Below, piece by piece: positions 7,704 to 14,956 of a stretch of DNA of 63,039 nucleotides; the first letter of the stretch is position 1, and the number at the start of each line of letters is the position of its first letter. The DNA is taken from IMG/VR virus record IMGVR_UViG_3300046519_000446, positions 1-63,039 of that record; one strand, 5' to 3'. Source of the DNA: a virus. The notes under the pieces are model-generated. The model had not been told where the DNA came from, did not search any database, and saw only the letters and a list, made by a program, of their open reading frames with translations. A program made the translations under genes and the position numbers.

Positions 7704-9731
7704 TTAAGCCGTGGTCATGATCTTGCGGGTGTTGCCCGCCGTGTCCTTGATGGTGACGTAGCCGTTCGAGGCGGTGTCGCCGCCCGCGGTGTAGATGCCA
7801 AACCAGACGTCGGTCGGCATCTTGAAGGTTGTGGCGAGTACCTGAAGCGTCCCACCGCCCTGGACGCCGGTTCCGCCGCTGCCGATGATCCGGGCATCGT
7901 AGTCGTTGCCGTTGCCCGACGTGTTGAAGTCGATCAGGGCTGACCCGACTGCGGTCTTGGAACCCAGTTCTAGGCCAGCGGCGGTGCTGGAAATCTGCAC
8001 GTTGCCGTTCACATCGACCTTGAAGCCCGGGCTGATGAAGGCCCCGTTCGTCGCGGTGACGCCCAGAAGGTCAATTCCCTTACTGACCGTTTTTTGTGTG
8101 CCAAAGCTAGTTCCGAACACCGTGCTTCCGGCGTAAAGCGGGTCCGCTCCGTTCACGTTGGTGATCAGGAACCCATAGGTGAAACCGACGTGGGGGCCAT
8201 AGGTCCCGGTCGAGCCAGTAACGGCGGCCTGGGCGCCCACCCATACAGCGGCATCAAGATCAGCGCCGCGCACCGACATACAGCCGATCGCCGCGACGCA
8301 GCTCATATAGCGCGAGGAACTCCCCGTCGCCGTGAACAGGTTAAACTCGTTTGACAGGTTGGTAAGGTTGACGGCGCCAGCATTAGCAAAGGCCGCCGCC
8401 CCCAGCCCGAAGAACTGACCTTTCGATCCAGCGCCAAGGTTCGTGCCGCCGTCATCATGCTGAACGACATTGAGGGCCTGGATGGCGGCATAGTTTGGTT
8501 GGGTGTTGCCGGCCTTGGTTGCGGCATTGTTCAGCAGGGCGACGGTCAACGCATTGCGGCCACCGCCGGCCGCCGCGCCGCCGAAATAGTGGCGGATCCG
8601 CACGCCGACGCTGAAGTCCGAGCCCACATCTCGATCGTCGGACGAGACAAAGAACTCGTACCCGCTCGTGAAGCTGGAGAAGACCCCGGCCCCAGGCGTG
8701 ACCGTCCCGGTCATGCTCTTGATCCAGAATCGCGTCTTCTCGTCCGCGCCGCCCTTATGGCCCTCGACAGCAGCGCCGGGCTCTAGACCAGTCGAGAACT
8801 TGCTCGCCCCCGTAAACAGCGCCGCTGGATCCATGACCAGCGTCTTGCCGGCCCCTAGGGTGAACGGCGTGTTGACGTCGTAGCTGCCGCCAGCGACAAA
8901 GATCTGGCTGTTGGCGTTGTTGGCCAGGTACAGGGCCGTGATGTCCGCCGTGCCGTCCGCGCCGTACTCAGTGGGACCGACGCGTTCGCGTAGCTTGGAC
9001 TGGACGTCGCGGTTGATTGCGCCCGTGCCAGAGGCGATGAATGTGGCGTTGGAGGCTAGGTCAGCGCCCAGGGTGATGCGTGCGGCGGCGGCGGTCGTGT
9101 CGTCCAGCACCGTCTGCATGAAGGAGGAGACGCCGAGATTGGTCTGGTTGATCTCCAGGGTGGTCCTGGCCGCCGCCGCATCGGCATCGTCCAGAACCGT
9201 CCCCATGAACGGGGTGATGCCCAGATCCGCCCTTGCCTCGGGCGCTGTCTCGTCTAGGAGGAAACTCTCCATGAAGGTGCTCACCGGAACGGTGATCCCC
9301 GCAACACCACGCGCCCCGGTCAGTTCAATGGTGATGTCGCAGTCGCCGAGCGTGACGGTGACGTCACCATCGCAGCCGCACGCCTGGGAACCGACGGGCA
9401 TCACCCTAAACAGGCCGCCGGTCAGTTTCTCGGTCAGGTCCACCGAGGTCAGGAAGACGTCATACTGCAATAGGCTCGGCTGCGTGACGTCATCACTCTC
9501 AGGCAGGTCGTCGATGTCCGCCGCGACGATGCGAACCTCAAGGCTCTGGCCATCGAACTCGATGAACGAGCCGGCCGCCGTGGGCGTGCTGGTGACGGTA
9601 AACAGGGACGCCCCTCCCCTGCCAGCGTAGATCACCATGCTGGCCGAATAGCCGGAGACGTCGAGGGCGGACGGAAAGGCGTAAGCGTACGCCAAGTCAG
9701 CGCCTCGGGCGGCGGAGAGAGCGCAGGACAT
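7704..9731 (-). CDS. Tail fibre/tailspike-like protein
   Basis: The protein has 675 residues. An N-terminal domain with a CGCDG Cys cluster is followed, at about 165-230, by three repeats of the type TVLDDADAAAARTTL, common in phage fibre stems. A segment resembling the start of a pectate-lyase-like beta helix (EYGADGTADITALYLANN) comes next, then a long Gly/Ala/Thr-rich beta region. This is the expected host-recognition protein. It is last but one in the late operon, after the lysis genes and a terminator. No intramolecular chaperone domain is visible at its C-terminus. Confidence 0.75.
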   Translation of the reverse strand: MSCALSAARGADLAYAYAFPSALDVSGYSASMVIYAGRGGASLFTVTSTPTAAGSFIEFDGQSLEVRIVAADIDDLPESDDVTQPSLLQYDVFLTSVDLTEKLTGGLFRVMPVGSQACGCDGDVTVTLGDCDITIELTGARGVAGITVPVSTFMESFLLDETAPEARADLGITPFMGTVLDDADAAAARTTLEINQTNLGVSSFMQTVLDDTTAAAARITLGADLASNATFIASGTGAINRDVQSKLRERVGPTEYGADGTADITALYLANNANSQIFVAGGSYDVNTPFTLGAGKTLVMDPAALFTGASKFSTGLEPGAAVEGHKGGADEKTRFWIKSMTGTVTPGAGVFSSFTSGYEFFVSSDDRDVGSDFSVGVRIRHYFGGAAAGGGRNALTVALLNNAATKAGNTQPNYAAIQALNVVQHDDGGTNLGAGSKGQFFGLGAAAFANAGAVNLTNLSNEFNLFTATGSSSRYMSCVAAIGCMSVRGADLDAAVWVGAQAAVTGSTGTYGPHVGFTYGFLITNVNGADPLYAGSTVFGTSFGTQKTVSKGIDLLGVTATNGAFISPGFKVDVNGNVQISSTAAGLELGSKTAVGSALIDFNTSGNGNDYDARIIGSGGTGVQGGGTLQVLATTFKMPTDVWFGIYTAGGDTASNGYVTIKDTAGNTRKIMTTA

Positions 9732-9746
9732 GGGCGAGGCCTCATA

Positions 9747-9777
9747 GAAAAGCCCCGCGCCGTGAGGCTGCGGGGCT
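9747..9777 (-). terminator. Rho-independent terminator after the lysis genes
   Basis: An 8-bp GC stem (9751-9758 with 9770-9777; AGCCCCGC pairs with GCGGGGCT) has an 11-base loop and is followed on the minus strand by TTTTC. It separates the spanin genes from the tail fibre gene, which may therefore rely on read-through or its own promoter. Confidence 0.7.
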
Positions 9778-9860
9778 GAGGGGGTGTGGGGCGGTGTCGA
9801 GGTTGGCGCTCAAGCCTGGTCAGGCGAGCGGATGTGCGGAGATCGGCCGGGGGAGCCCGG

Positions 9861-10229
9861 CTAACGCTTGCCGCGTATTCGGTCGATGAGGCTTGGCGGC
9901 TTGGCGGCTTTGTTGGCGGCGCCGATTAGGTCGACCAGCCCCAGGGCGCGGCGCCGCTCGGCCGCGGTCGTCTCTGCCTGGCGGACGGAGAACTTCATCA
10001 GCGGCTTGATGTAGATGTCCCACATGGCCCTGCGCTCCTCGGCCGCCGTGGGGGCAAGCGGTACGACGCTCGGCGGCGGAAGCGTCGGCTTAACGGGGTC
10101 AGGTTCCTGGCTGGTCAGGATGGCGTTCAGCTTGATCTGATGGCCGCTGGCTACCGTCGAGCACCCGGTCAATGCCAGCGCTCCAGATAGAAAGATCGCC
10201 GTCCATGTCGGTTGAGGCGTCAAGCGCAT
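9861..10229 (-). CDS. Outer-membrane lipoprotein, o-spanin (Rz1-like)
   Basis: From ATG 10229, preceded by AGGAG at good spacing, the product has 122 residues and begins with a lipoprotein signal ending in LALTGCS, with the lipidated Cys at about residue 23. A Pro-rich stretch (KPTLPPPSVVPL) follows, as in Rz1 proteins, then a basic helical tail. The gene starts inside the i-spanin gene in another frame and extends past its end. Lipoprotein plus overlapping inner-membrane partner is the classical two-component spanin layout used to fuse the membranes at lysis. Confidence 0.75.
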   Translation of the reverse strand: MRLTPQPTWTAIFLSGALALTGCSTVASGHQIKLNAILTSQEPDPVKPTLPPPSVVPLAPTAAEERRAMWDIYIKPLMKFSVRQAETTAAERRRALGLVDLIGAANKAAKPPSLIDRIRGKR

Positions 10230-10458
10230 CGGTGATCTCCTGAGCTTTGTGGTGGATGCGGCCAGTGTCAGCCGCCACATCGGCGGTCATGCTGGCCGTA
10301 GCGGAGTCGATGGCGCCCTGAACTTCCGCTGTCGCGGCGGCCCGCTCGGCGTGCTGGCGTCGGTGGAACGGATCGAAGTTCCAGAGCATGAAGCCGACGA
10401 TCAGGACGGCCACGCCGACAGCGATCCACTCCAGCAGGCTCAGGACGGGGATCTTCAT
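10099..10458 (-). CDS. Inner-membrane i-spanin (Rz-like)
   Basis: The protein has 119 residues with an N-terminal membrane segment at about 8-26 (LEWIAVGVAVLIVGFMLW) and a periplasmic part with Ala-rich helix. The membrane anchor plus embedded lipoprotein gene identify it as the i-spanin. Its start overlaps the stop of the 44-residue membrane protein by four bases (ATGA at 10455-10458). Confidence 0.7.
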   Translation of the reverse strand: MKIPVLSLLEWIAVGVAVLIVGFMLWNFDPFHRRQHAERAAATAEVQGAIDSATASMTADVAADTGRIHHKAQEITDALDASTDMDGDLSIWSAGIDRVLDGSQRPSDQAERHPDQPGT

Positions 10459-10589
10459 CGGACGAACCTCCGGAGCGTGTGGCGCAGGGCCAGGACGATG
10501 AGGCCGGCGACGATGGCAAGCGTCAGGACGGCGCCCGTAGCGCCGCCCGCTACGCCGGCCCAGAAGGCGGTCACAGCGTTTTCAGCCAT
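10455..10589 (-). CDS. Small single-span membrane protein in lysis cassette (holin-like candidate)
   Basis: The product has 44 residues, MAENAVTAFW then a Gly/Ala-rich and Leu/Ile/Val-rich membrane helix (AVLTLAIVAGLIVLAL), ending with a basic tail RHTLRRFVR. It starts inside the end of the endolysin gene (19-base overlap) and its stop overlaps the i-spanin start. Position between endolysin and spanin, one membrane span and a basic C-terminus make it a holin or antiholin candidate, though the two-span protein at 12185 competes for that role. Confidence 0.6.
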   Translation of the reverse strand: MAENAVTAFWAGVAGGATGAVLTLAIVAGLIVLALRHTLRRFVR

Positions 10590-10990
10590 GCGGCGACGGA
10601 GAAGCTGGGGCAGGCCTTGGCAACGCCAGGCCACTCATTGTGGCCCCGGACAACGATGCCCGGATACTTCGCTCGGTAGTCGCCGACGATGCGCTTCAGC
10701 GCCGCCTTCTGGGCTTCGTTGCGGGTGTCCTTGGCCTTCCCGGCCTTGTCTGTCCCGCCGACGTAGCAGACCCCGATGTTGCCGGTGTTGGCGCCCCCGA
10801 CATGAGCCCCCTTGATCGTGTCGGCCAGGCGGCGGTGAGCGACGCCGTCGAGGGTGACGATCTGGTGGTAGGACTCCTGGCCAAACTTGGCGATGTCCCA
10901 GCGGGCGATCTCGTCGGCAGGAACGTCTCGGCCTTCCGGCGTAGCGGCGCAGTGGATGGTCAGAAACTTCACGGTTCCGAGAGCGGCCAT
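10571..10990 (-). CDS. Endolysin: N-acetylmuramoyl-L-alanine amidase (T7 lysozyme-like, Amidase_2)
   Basis: The protein has 139 residues. The start KFLTIHCAATPEG provides the first zinc His (HCAAT), SYHQIVTLDG and the IGVCYVGG strand match T7 lysozyme-type amidases, and the C-terminal GHNEWPGVAKACPSF supplies the second zinc His and the Cys ligand. It cleaves the amide bond between N-acetylmuramate and L-alanine in the periplasm. There is no signal peptide, so release would need a holin. Confidence 0.9.
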   Translation of the reverse strand: MAALGTVKFLTIHCAATPEGRDVPADEIARWDIAKFGQESYHQIVTLDGVAHRRLADTIKGAHVGGANTGNIGVCYVGGTDKAGKAKDTRNEAQKAALKRIVGDYRAKYPGIVVRGHNEWPGVAKACPSFSVAAWLKTL

Positions 10991-11012
10991 GGGATCTCCT
11001 GTGGCGTTTTGG

Positions 11013-12188
11013 CTAGGCGGCGATCAGGCGCTCGATGCGGGCCAGCGAGCAGGTATGGCGCTCGACCTCGCCATCCAGGCGATGGAACGTGACCGCCTCG
11101 ATGTCGCGTTTGGACCGGTAGCCCGATCCGTGGCTGTAGGCGTCGGGGGCGGCGAGCGTGCGCAGGTACTCGACCGTGCAGCCGGTGTATTCCTTGATGT
11201 CCTTGTGGTGGACATGTCCAACGAACCAGACGGCGTGTTCAGCTTGGCCCCACCATTCGCGGGCGTCGTTGGCCATGATCAGCGGCAGGTCTTTGCCTTT
11301 TGCGCCGTCGCCGTGACAGGTGCCGATCAGGTTCTTTCCGAAGAGGTGATACCAGTACGGGTTGGGCGAGGTGACGATCTGAACGCGTGGCTCTTGTTCA
11401 TAAAGCGCCTCCAGGACCAGGGCGAGGTGCAGGGCCGTCTCTACGTCATGGTTGCCCGGGTCCACCCGAACGATGACCTGTTCGTGCTTCTCAAGGAGGC
11501 GGTCGATCTGGTACCGCTTAACTCGGATCGAGACCCTCACGACCTCGCTGTGGCGCCCGTGAACGTCGAGCGCATGGCCGCTAGCCGGGGTGCGGTTCTT
11601 GCCGTTGTCGGCGTGCGTGGAATCGCCCTTGTCGTTGAACAGGGCGTACTTGGAGTGCGGTGTCGAGGCGACAAGGCGGTCGATAGCGGCGCGATTGATG
11701 CGCTCGAACTCGGGGAGATCAAAGTGTGATCCCGTCTCGGCCTTCCAGGAATAGAGACCGGCGTGGGGATCGCCGACCGGGTAAACCGTCAGAAGATCTT
11801 CGTCGCAGTCAGCCGGTGCGACGATTGGGGCGGCGGGGACGATGTCGTCGATCAGACCGGCAACCGTGGCCCGCATGAGTTCGATAGCGGCCTCGTAGTT
11901 GGGCGATTGACGTTCCCAGGTACGCTCCACGGCGCCCGTTGCGCCCCGCTGAACGGTCACCTTTCCCATGCGATAGCCGGGGGCGACGCCGTCTTTGAAG
12001 TGGCCCGGCGCGTAACCCTGGGCTGCCGCGCGTTCCTGCAGTCGTTTGATCGCTGCCGAGATGCCGCTGTGTGCTGCGCCGAGGTGGGCGGCGACCTTCC
12101 TGGCCGAGCCGTGCTCGTTGATCAGGTCGACGTACTTGGCTTCGGTCGGGGTGGCCCATTCCTTCAGCTTCTCGTCGAGATGGCTCAT
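11013..12188 (-). CDS. Metallophosphoesterase with N-terminal helix-turn-helix
   Basis: The protein has 391 residues. Residues 1-60 contain a HTH-like helix pair (GSARKVAAHLGAAHSGISAAIKRLQ). The rest carries calcineurin-like phosphoesterase motifs in order: GDPHAG, an NDKGD motif, GNHDVE, CHGD and GHVHH. Such HTH-phosphoesterase proteins occur in several podoviruses between internal-virion and lysis genes; their target is unknown. The start overlaps the next upstream gene by four bases. Confidence 0.75.
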   Translation of the reverse strand: MSHLDEKLKEWATPTEAKYVDLINEHGSARKVAAHLGAAHSGISAAIKRLQERAAAQGYAPGHFKDGVAPGYRMGKVTVQRGATGAVERTWERQSPNYEAAIELMRATVAGLIDDIVPAAPIVAPADCDEDLLTVYPVGDPHAGLYSWKAETGSHFDLPEFERINRAAIDRLVASTPHSKYALFNDKGDSTHADNGKNRTPASGHALDVHGRHSEVVRVSIRVKRYQIDRLLEKHEQVIVRVDPGNHDVETALHLALVLEALYEQEPRVQIVTSPNPYWYHLFGKNLIGTCHGDGAKGKDLPLIMANDAREWWGQAEHAVWFVGHVHHKDIKEYTGCTVEYLRTLAAPDAYSHGSGYRSKRDIEAVTFHRLDGEVERHTCSLARIERLIAA

Positions 12189-12538
12189 TGATCACCCTTG
12201 GGGGCTTGCGGCGTCACGGTTACTTCACCGGACACGGCCAGGGTGTGGGGCTCGTCATCGCGCTCCACGTCGGCGTTGAACCCGTCCTTGCCGGCCCGAA
12301 TGCCGAATTTCAGCTCCGTGATCGCGGCCAGGGCCATGAGGACGAGAAACAGGACGGCCAGGCAGATGCGGGCCAGGGCGTCGACGCGGGCGCGCTCGAC
12401 ATCGACAGACCAGGGGCCAAGCCAGAGAATGCAGACGATCCCGGCGGCGAAAATGGTGAGGGCCTGGGCGGCGCCGACTTGCGCCCAGAACCGCGGGGCG
12501 GCCGCGGCGAGCATGGCGCGCCAGATGCGGCCGATCAC
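12185..12538 (-). CDS. Two-span membrane protein, possible holin
   Basis: The protein has 117 residues with hydrophobic helices at about 23-43 (QALTIFAAGIVCILWLGPW) and 55-75 (ICLAVLFLVLMALAAI), then a charged soluble tail of about 40 residues. Two spans in a late gene near the endolysin would suit a class II holin, but the long C-terminal domain is unusual for one. Overlaps its neighbours by four bases on each side. Confidence 0.55.
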   Translation of the reverse strand: MIGRIWRAMLAAAAPRFWAQVGAAQALTIFAAGIVCILWLGPWSVDVERARVDALARICLAVLFLVLMALAAITELKFGIRAGKDGFNADVERDDEPHTLAVSGEVTVTPQAPKGDQ

Positions 12539-12849
12539 TGGGCGGCCCTTCGGCGGGAGGGTTGCGCGGGTCGCAGCGGCGACAGCCCTTCACCTCGCAG
12601 GGTGTTGATCCCCTGCTCTACCGCGTCCATTCGGCGCTCGGACTCGGTCTTGAACGCCGCCAGCGTGGCGTTGAGCGCCGCGAGCTGGGTCGCGCAATCG
12701 CTATCGTGGGGCCGGTTCTCCAGCGCCAAAATCCGCTGGTCGCGCTGGCCCATCTTGTAGGCGTGAACCACAAGGTGCGTGACCAGGGTAACCACCAGGG
12801 TAACCACGGCCAGCGAGAGACCGGTGATCGCGATCCATACCGGCGTCAT
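12535..12849 (-). CDS. Membrane-anchored coiled-coil protein
   Basis: The protein has 104 residues with an N-terminal membrane helix at about 4-29 and then a heptad-rich segment (RDQRILALENR, later ATLAAFKTESERRMDAVEQ) and a basic tail. It could be another i-spanin-like or holin-associated protein; the true function cannot be told from sequence. Confidence 0.55.
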   Translation of the reverse strand: MTPVWIAITGLSLAVVTLVVTLVTHLVVHAYKMGQRDQRILALENRPHDSDCATQLAALNATLAAFKTESERRMDAVEQGINTLRGEGLSPLRPAQPSRRRAAQ

Positions 12850-12918
12850 CCGGCGATCCAGGCTGAGGCGTCCACGGCCCCTCCGTTTGACTAGTGTGAA
12901 GCGCTGTGTTCGGCCATA

Positions 12919-13098
12919 ATGCTGGCCATGCAGAAAAAGCCGCCGCCGATCATCGACGCCGAGTTTGAAGTGATCTATCCGCCGCCGGGCGATCCGCCGC
13001 CGTCTTGGATTGAGCGGCAGTTTATGAGGGTGCCCATGGTCTTCTGGATCGTCGCGGCCATGGCGCTAGCCGGTGTGGCTAAGGGCGGCCGTCCGTGA
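12919..13098 (+). CDS. Small proline-rich membrane protein, plus strand
   Basis: An open frame from ATG 12919 (or 12928) encodes 59 residues: a Pro-rich soluble part (KKPPPIIDAEFEVIYPPPG) and a C-terminal hydrophobic helix (MVFWIVAAMALAGVA). It is opposite in direction to all neighbouring late genes and overlaps the end of the 13079 gene by 20 bases. It occupies a 229-base gap that is otherwise empty. The composition is protein-like, but there is no clear ribosome-binding site. Confidence 0.4.
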   Translation: MLAMQKKPPPIIDAEFEVIYPPPGDPPPSWIERQFMRVPMVFWIVAAMALAGVAKGGRP

Positions 13099-14956
13099 GC
13101 GGCGCGGGGATCTGAAGGCGGAAACGCGGCGTCGCGTCTGCCTCAGCTCGGCGGGTCATGTATTCGACCAGATTGTCGATCTGCCCCGGGTCCTCAGACA
13201 GGCTGGTCTCCACGAGACGCTGGGCGTCGCGGTCATTGATGCCGCGCGAGCGGAGCCAGTCCGTGAACAGGCCAATAGCTGCCGTGGGGTCGCCGTGGGC
13301 CGCCCTGAGGCCGCGCTGAGCGGTGTTGATGCCATCTGCCAGCGCAGAGGCGTCCTGGCTGCGGAGTTGGGTTTGAGATCCTGTGCGCGGCGCAATGTCG
13401 TTAGCGTTTCGGACCCGCATTTCCTCCAGGCGCATGGAGTCTTGGAACCGTGGCGCGCCATCGCCGAGCAGGGCTGCATTGCGGGCTTGCTGTTCCGGCG
13501 CGTCTGCCAGTTGGCGGGCGATACGCGGCGCCGTTGACGGGTTCTCTCCCACTCCACGCTCGATGGCGCGCCGGCCGGCGGCGAGGGCCAGGGCGCGCTC
13601 ATCGTCTCCGAGACCGCCGGCCTGCTGGACAAACTCGTCGGTGTTTCGCGTCAGTAGGTTCTCGCCCACATTGGCGGCGTCTACCAGACGGCTATCGGCC
13701 TCATAACCGCGCAGCGCCTCGTCATAGCCCGGGACCTGTTGGCGGGCATTGCCGCGCACAGCGCGAGACAGGGCGCCGAAGCTGGCAGCATCGAAGTTGC
13801 GACCATTGCGGGCAGCGGTCGTTGCGACATCCTGCAGGGCCTCGCTGATGTGCTGCGCCATACCGACGGTGATATCCGTCTGGCCGGGTGCATCGAGCAC
13901 ACCATCGGATAGGCGGCGCAGTTCAGCAGCGATGGCGCGATCGTCAGGGCTCAAAGACCGGGCCGCCCTGTCGGCGGCGGCGTTTATCGCGGCGCGACCA
14001 TCTGCAGTACGCAGGGCGGCTACGCTGTCCTCGTCCAGGGGCACGCGCTCGTCGCGAACGGCGCCAAAGGCCTGGTCCGCATTGCCCCGACGCTGGTTGG
14101 CCATCGCCTCACGGATCTGGTCAGGCGTGCGAGGGTCCTGGGACATGTGGCGGCGAGCCTGGCCGCCAACCCTAGAAGGAAGGTCCAGGGCGCGCGCATC
14201 ACGGAAGTCTGTCGCAGCTTGGCGCGCTGGGGTTTGACGGCTGGCAGCAGCGCGTACGGCGCCGCGCGCAGCGTCGTCCACGACATCGATCAAGGCCGGA
14301 CGAACCCCGGCCGCTCGGTAGCGGGCGGTCTCGGCCTGCACCCGTTGTGGATCCTGGCCGCGCGCCACGCGGTCCAACACGGGATCGCGCCGAGGGGTCC
14401 CGGGCGGTGGCCCGTTCGTGCGCACGTTCGCCGCAACGCCTCCAAGGAGGCCGCCAGCCATCCGGGCGTAACCTGCCACCTTGTCGTTCGCGCCGAGTCC
14501 GCGGGCGATGTCCTCAGCGCCTTGAGCACTGATCCCCGGCAGCACCATGTTGGCCACACGAGACGCAGCGGACCCCGGCATGACGGCGGCGGGAGCCATT
14601 TCCGCGATCGAACCAGCATAGCGCCCGGCTGTCGTCTTGGCCCTATAGTTCGGATCAACGCTGCTCGCCCTAATCGGCGGAGGAGCCGGAATGGTCGGCG
14701 CCACTCGCGCGGCGGGGCGCTTGCCCTGCACAATCTGGACAAGGTCTCCGATCTGGTCGGCCGTATCGGCGGCCTGGCCGATCATCCGGAGCGGGCTGGC
14801 TGCGGTGATGCCGGTCTTGACCTGATCGGCGAAGCCTCGTGCCCCGCGCACGAGGCCGCCCTGAACGGCGTTCTTGACATCGTCCAGCAGGCCAACCGGC
14901 TTTTCAACCGGAGTCCAGCCAGACTTTGGTTGATCCTTCGCGGGAACCCAGGGCAT
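13079..14956 (-). CDS. Large internal/ejection-type virion protein
   Basis: The protein has 625 residues, is Ala/Arg-rich and mostly helical, and has a hydrophobic Gly/Ala stretch near 130-175 (AAVMPGSAASRVANMVLPG and AGGLLGGVAANV). No catalytic motif is visible. Position between tail accessory genes and lysis genes, size and composition match podovirus internal proteins that are injected with the DNA. The start is four bases from the previous gene's stop. Assignment is by context. Confidence 0.55.
   Translation of the reverse strand: MPWVPAKDQPKSGWTPVEKPVGLLDDVKNAVQGGLVRGARGFADQVKTGITAASPLRMIGQAADTADQIGDLVQIVQGKRPAARVAPTIPAPPPIRASSVDPNYRAKTTAGRYAGSIAEMAPAAVMPGSAASRVANMVLPGISAQGAEDIARGLGANDKVAGYARMAGGLLGGVAANVRTNGPPPGTPRRDPVLDRVARGQDPQRVQAETARYRAAGVRPALIDVVDDAARGAVRAAASRQTPARQAATDFRDARALDLPSRVGGQARRHMSQDPRTPDQIREAMANQRRGNADQAFGAVRDERVPLDEDSVAALRTADGRAAINAAADRAARSLSPDDRAIAAELRRLSDGVLDAPGQTDITVGMAQHISEALQDVATTAARNGRNFDAASFGALSRAVRGNARQQVPGYDEALRGYEADSRLVDAANVGENLLTRNTDEFVQQAGGLGDDERALALAAGRRAIERGVGENPSTAPRIARQLADAPEQQARNAALLGDGAPRFQDSMRLEEMRVRNANDIAPRTGSQTQLRSQDASALADGINTAQRGLRAAHGDPTAAIGLFTDWLRSRGINDRDAQRLVETSLSEDPGQIDNLVEYMTRRAEADATPRFRLQIPAPLTDGRP

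Noticed and set aside
12887-12920. A promoter (TTGACT ... CATAAT) for the small plus-strand gene at 12919
   Set aside because: The spacer is 22 bases, too long for a standard sigma70 promoter, and the -10 would overlap the start codon.
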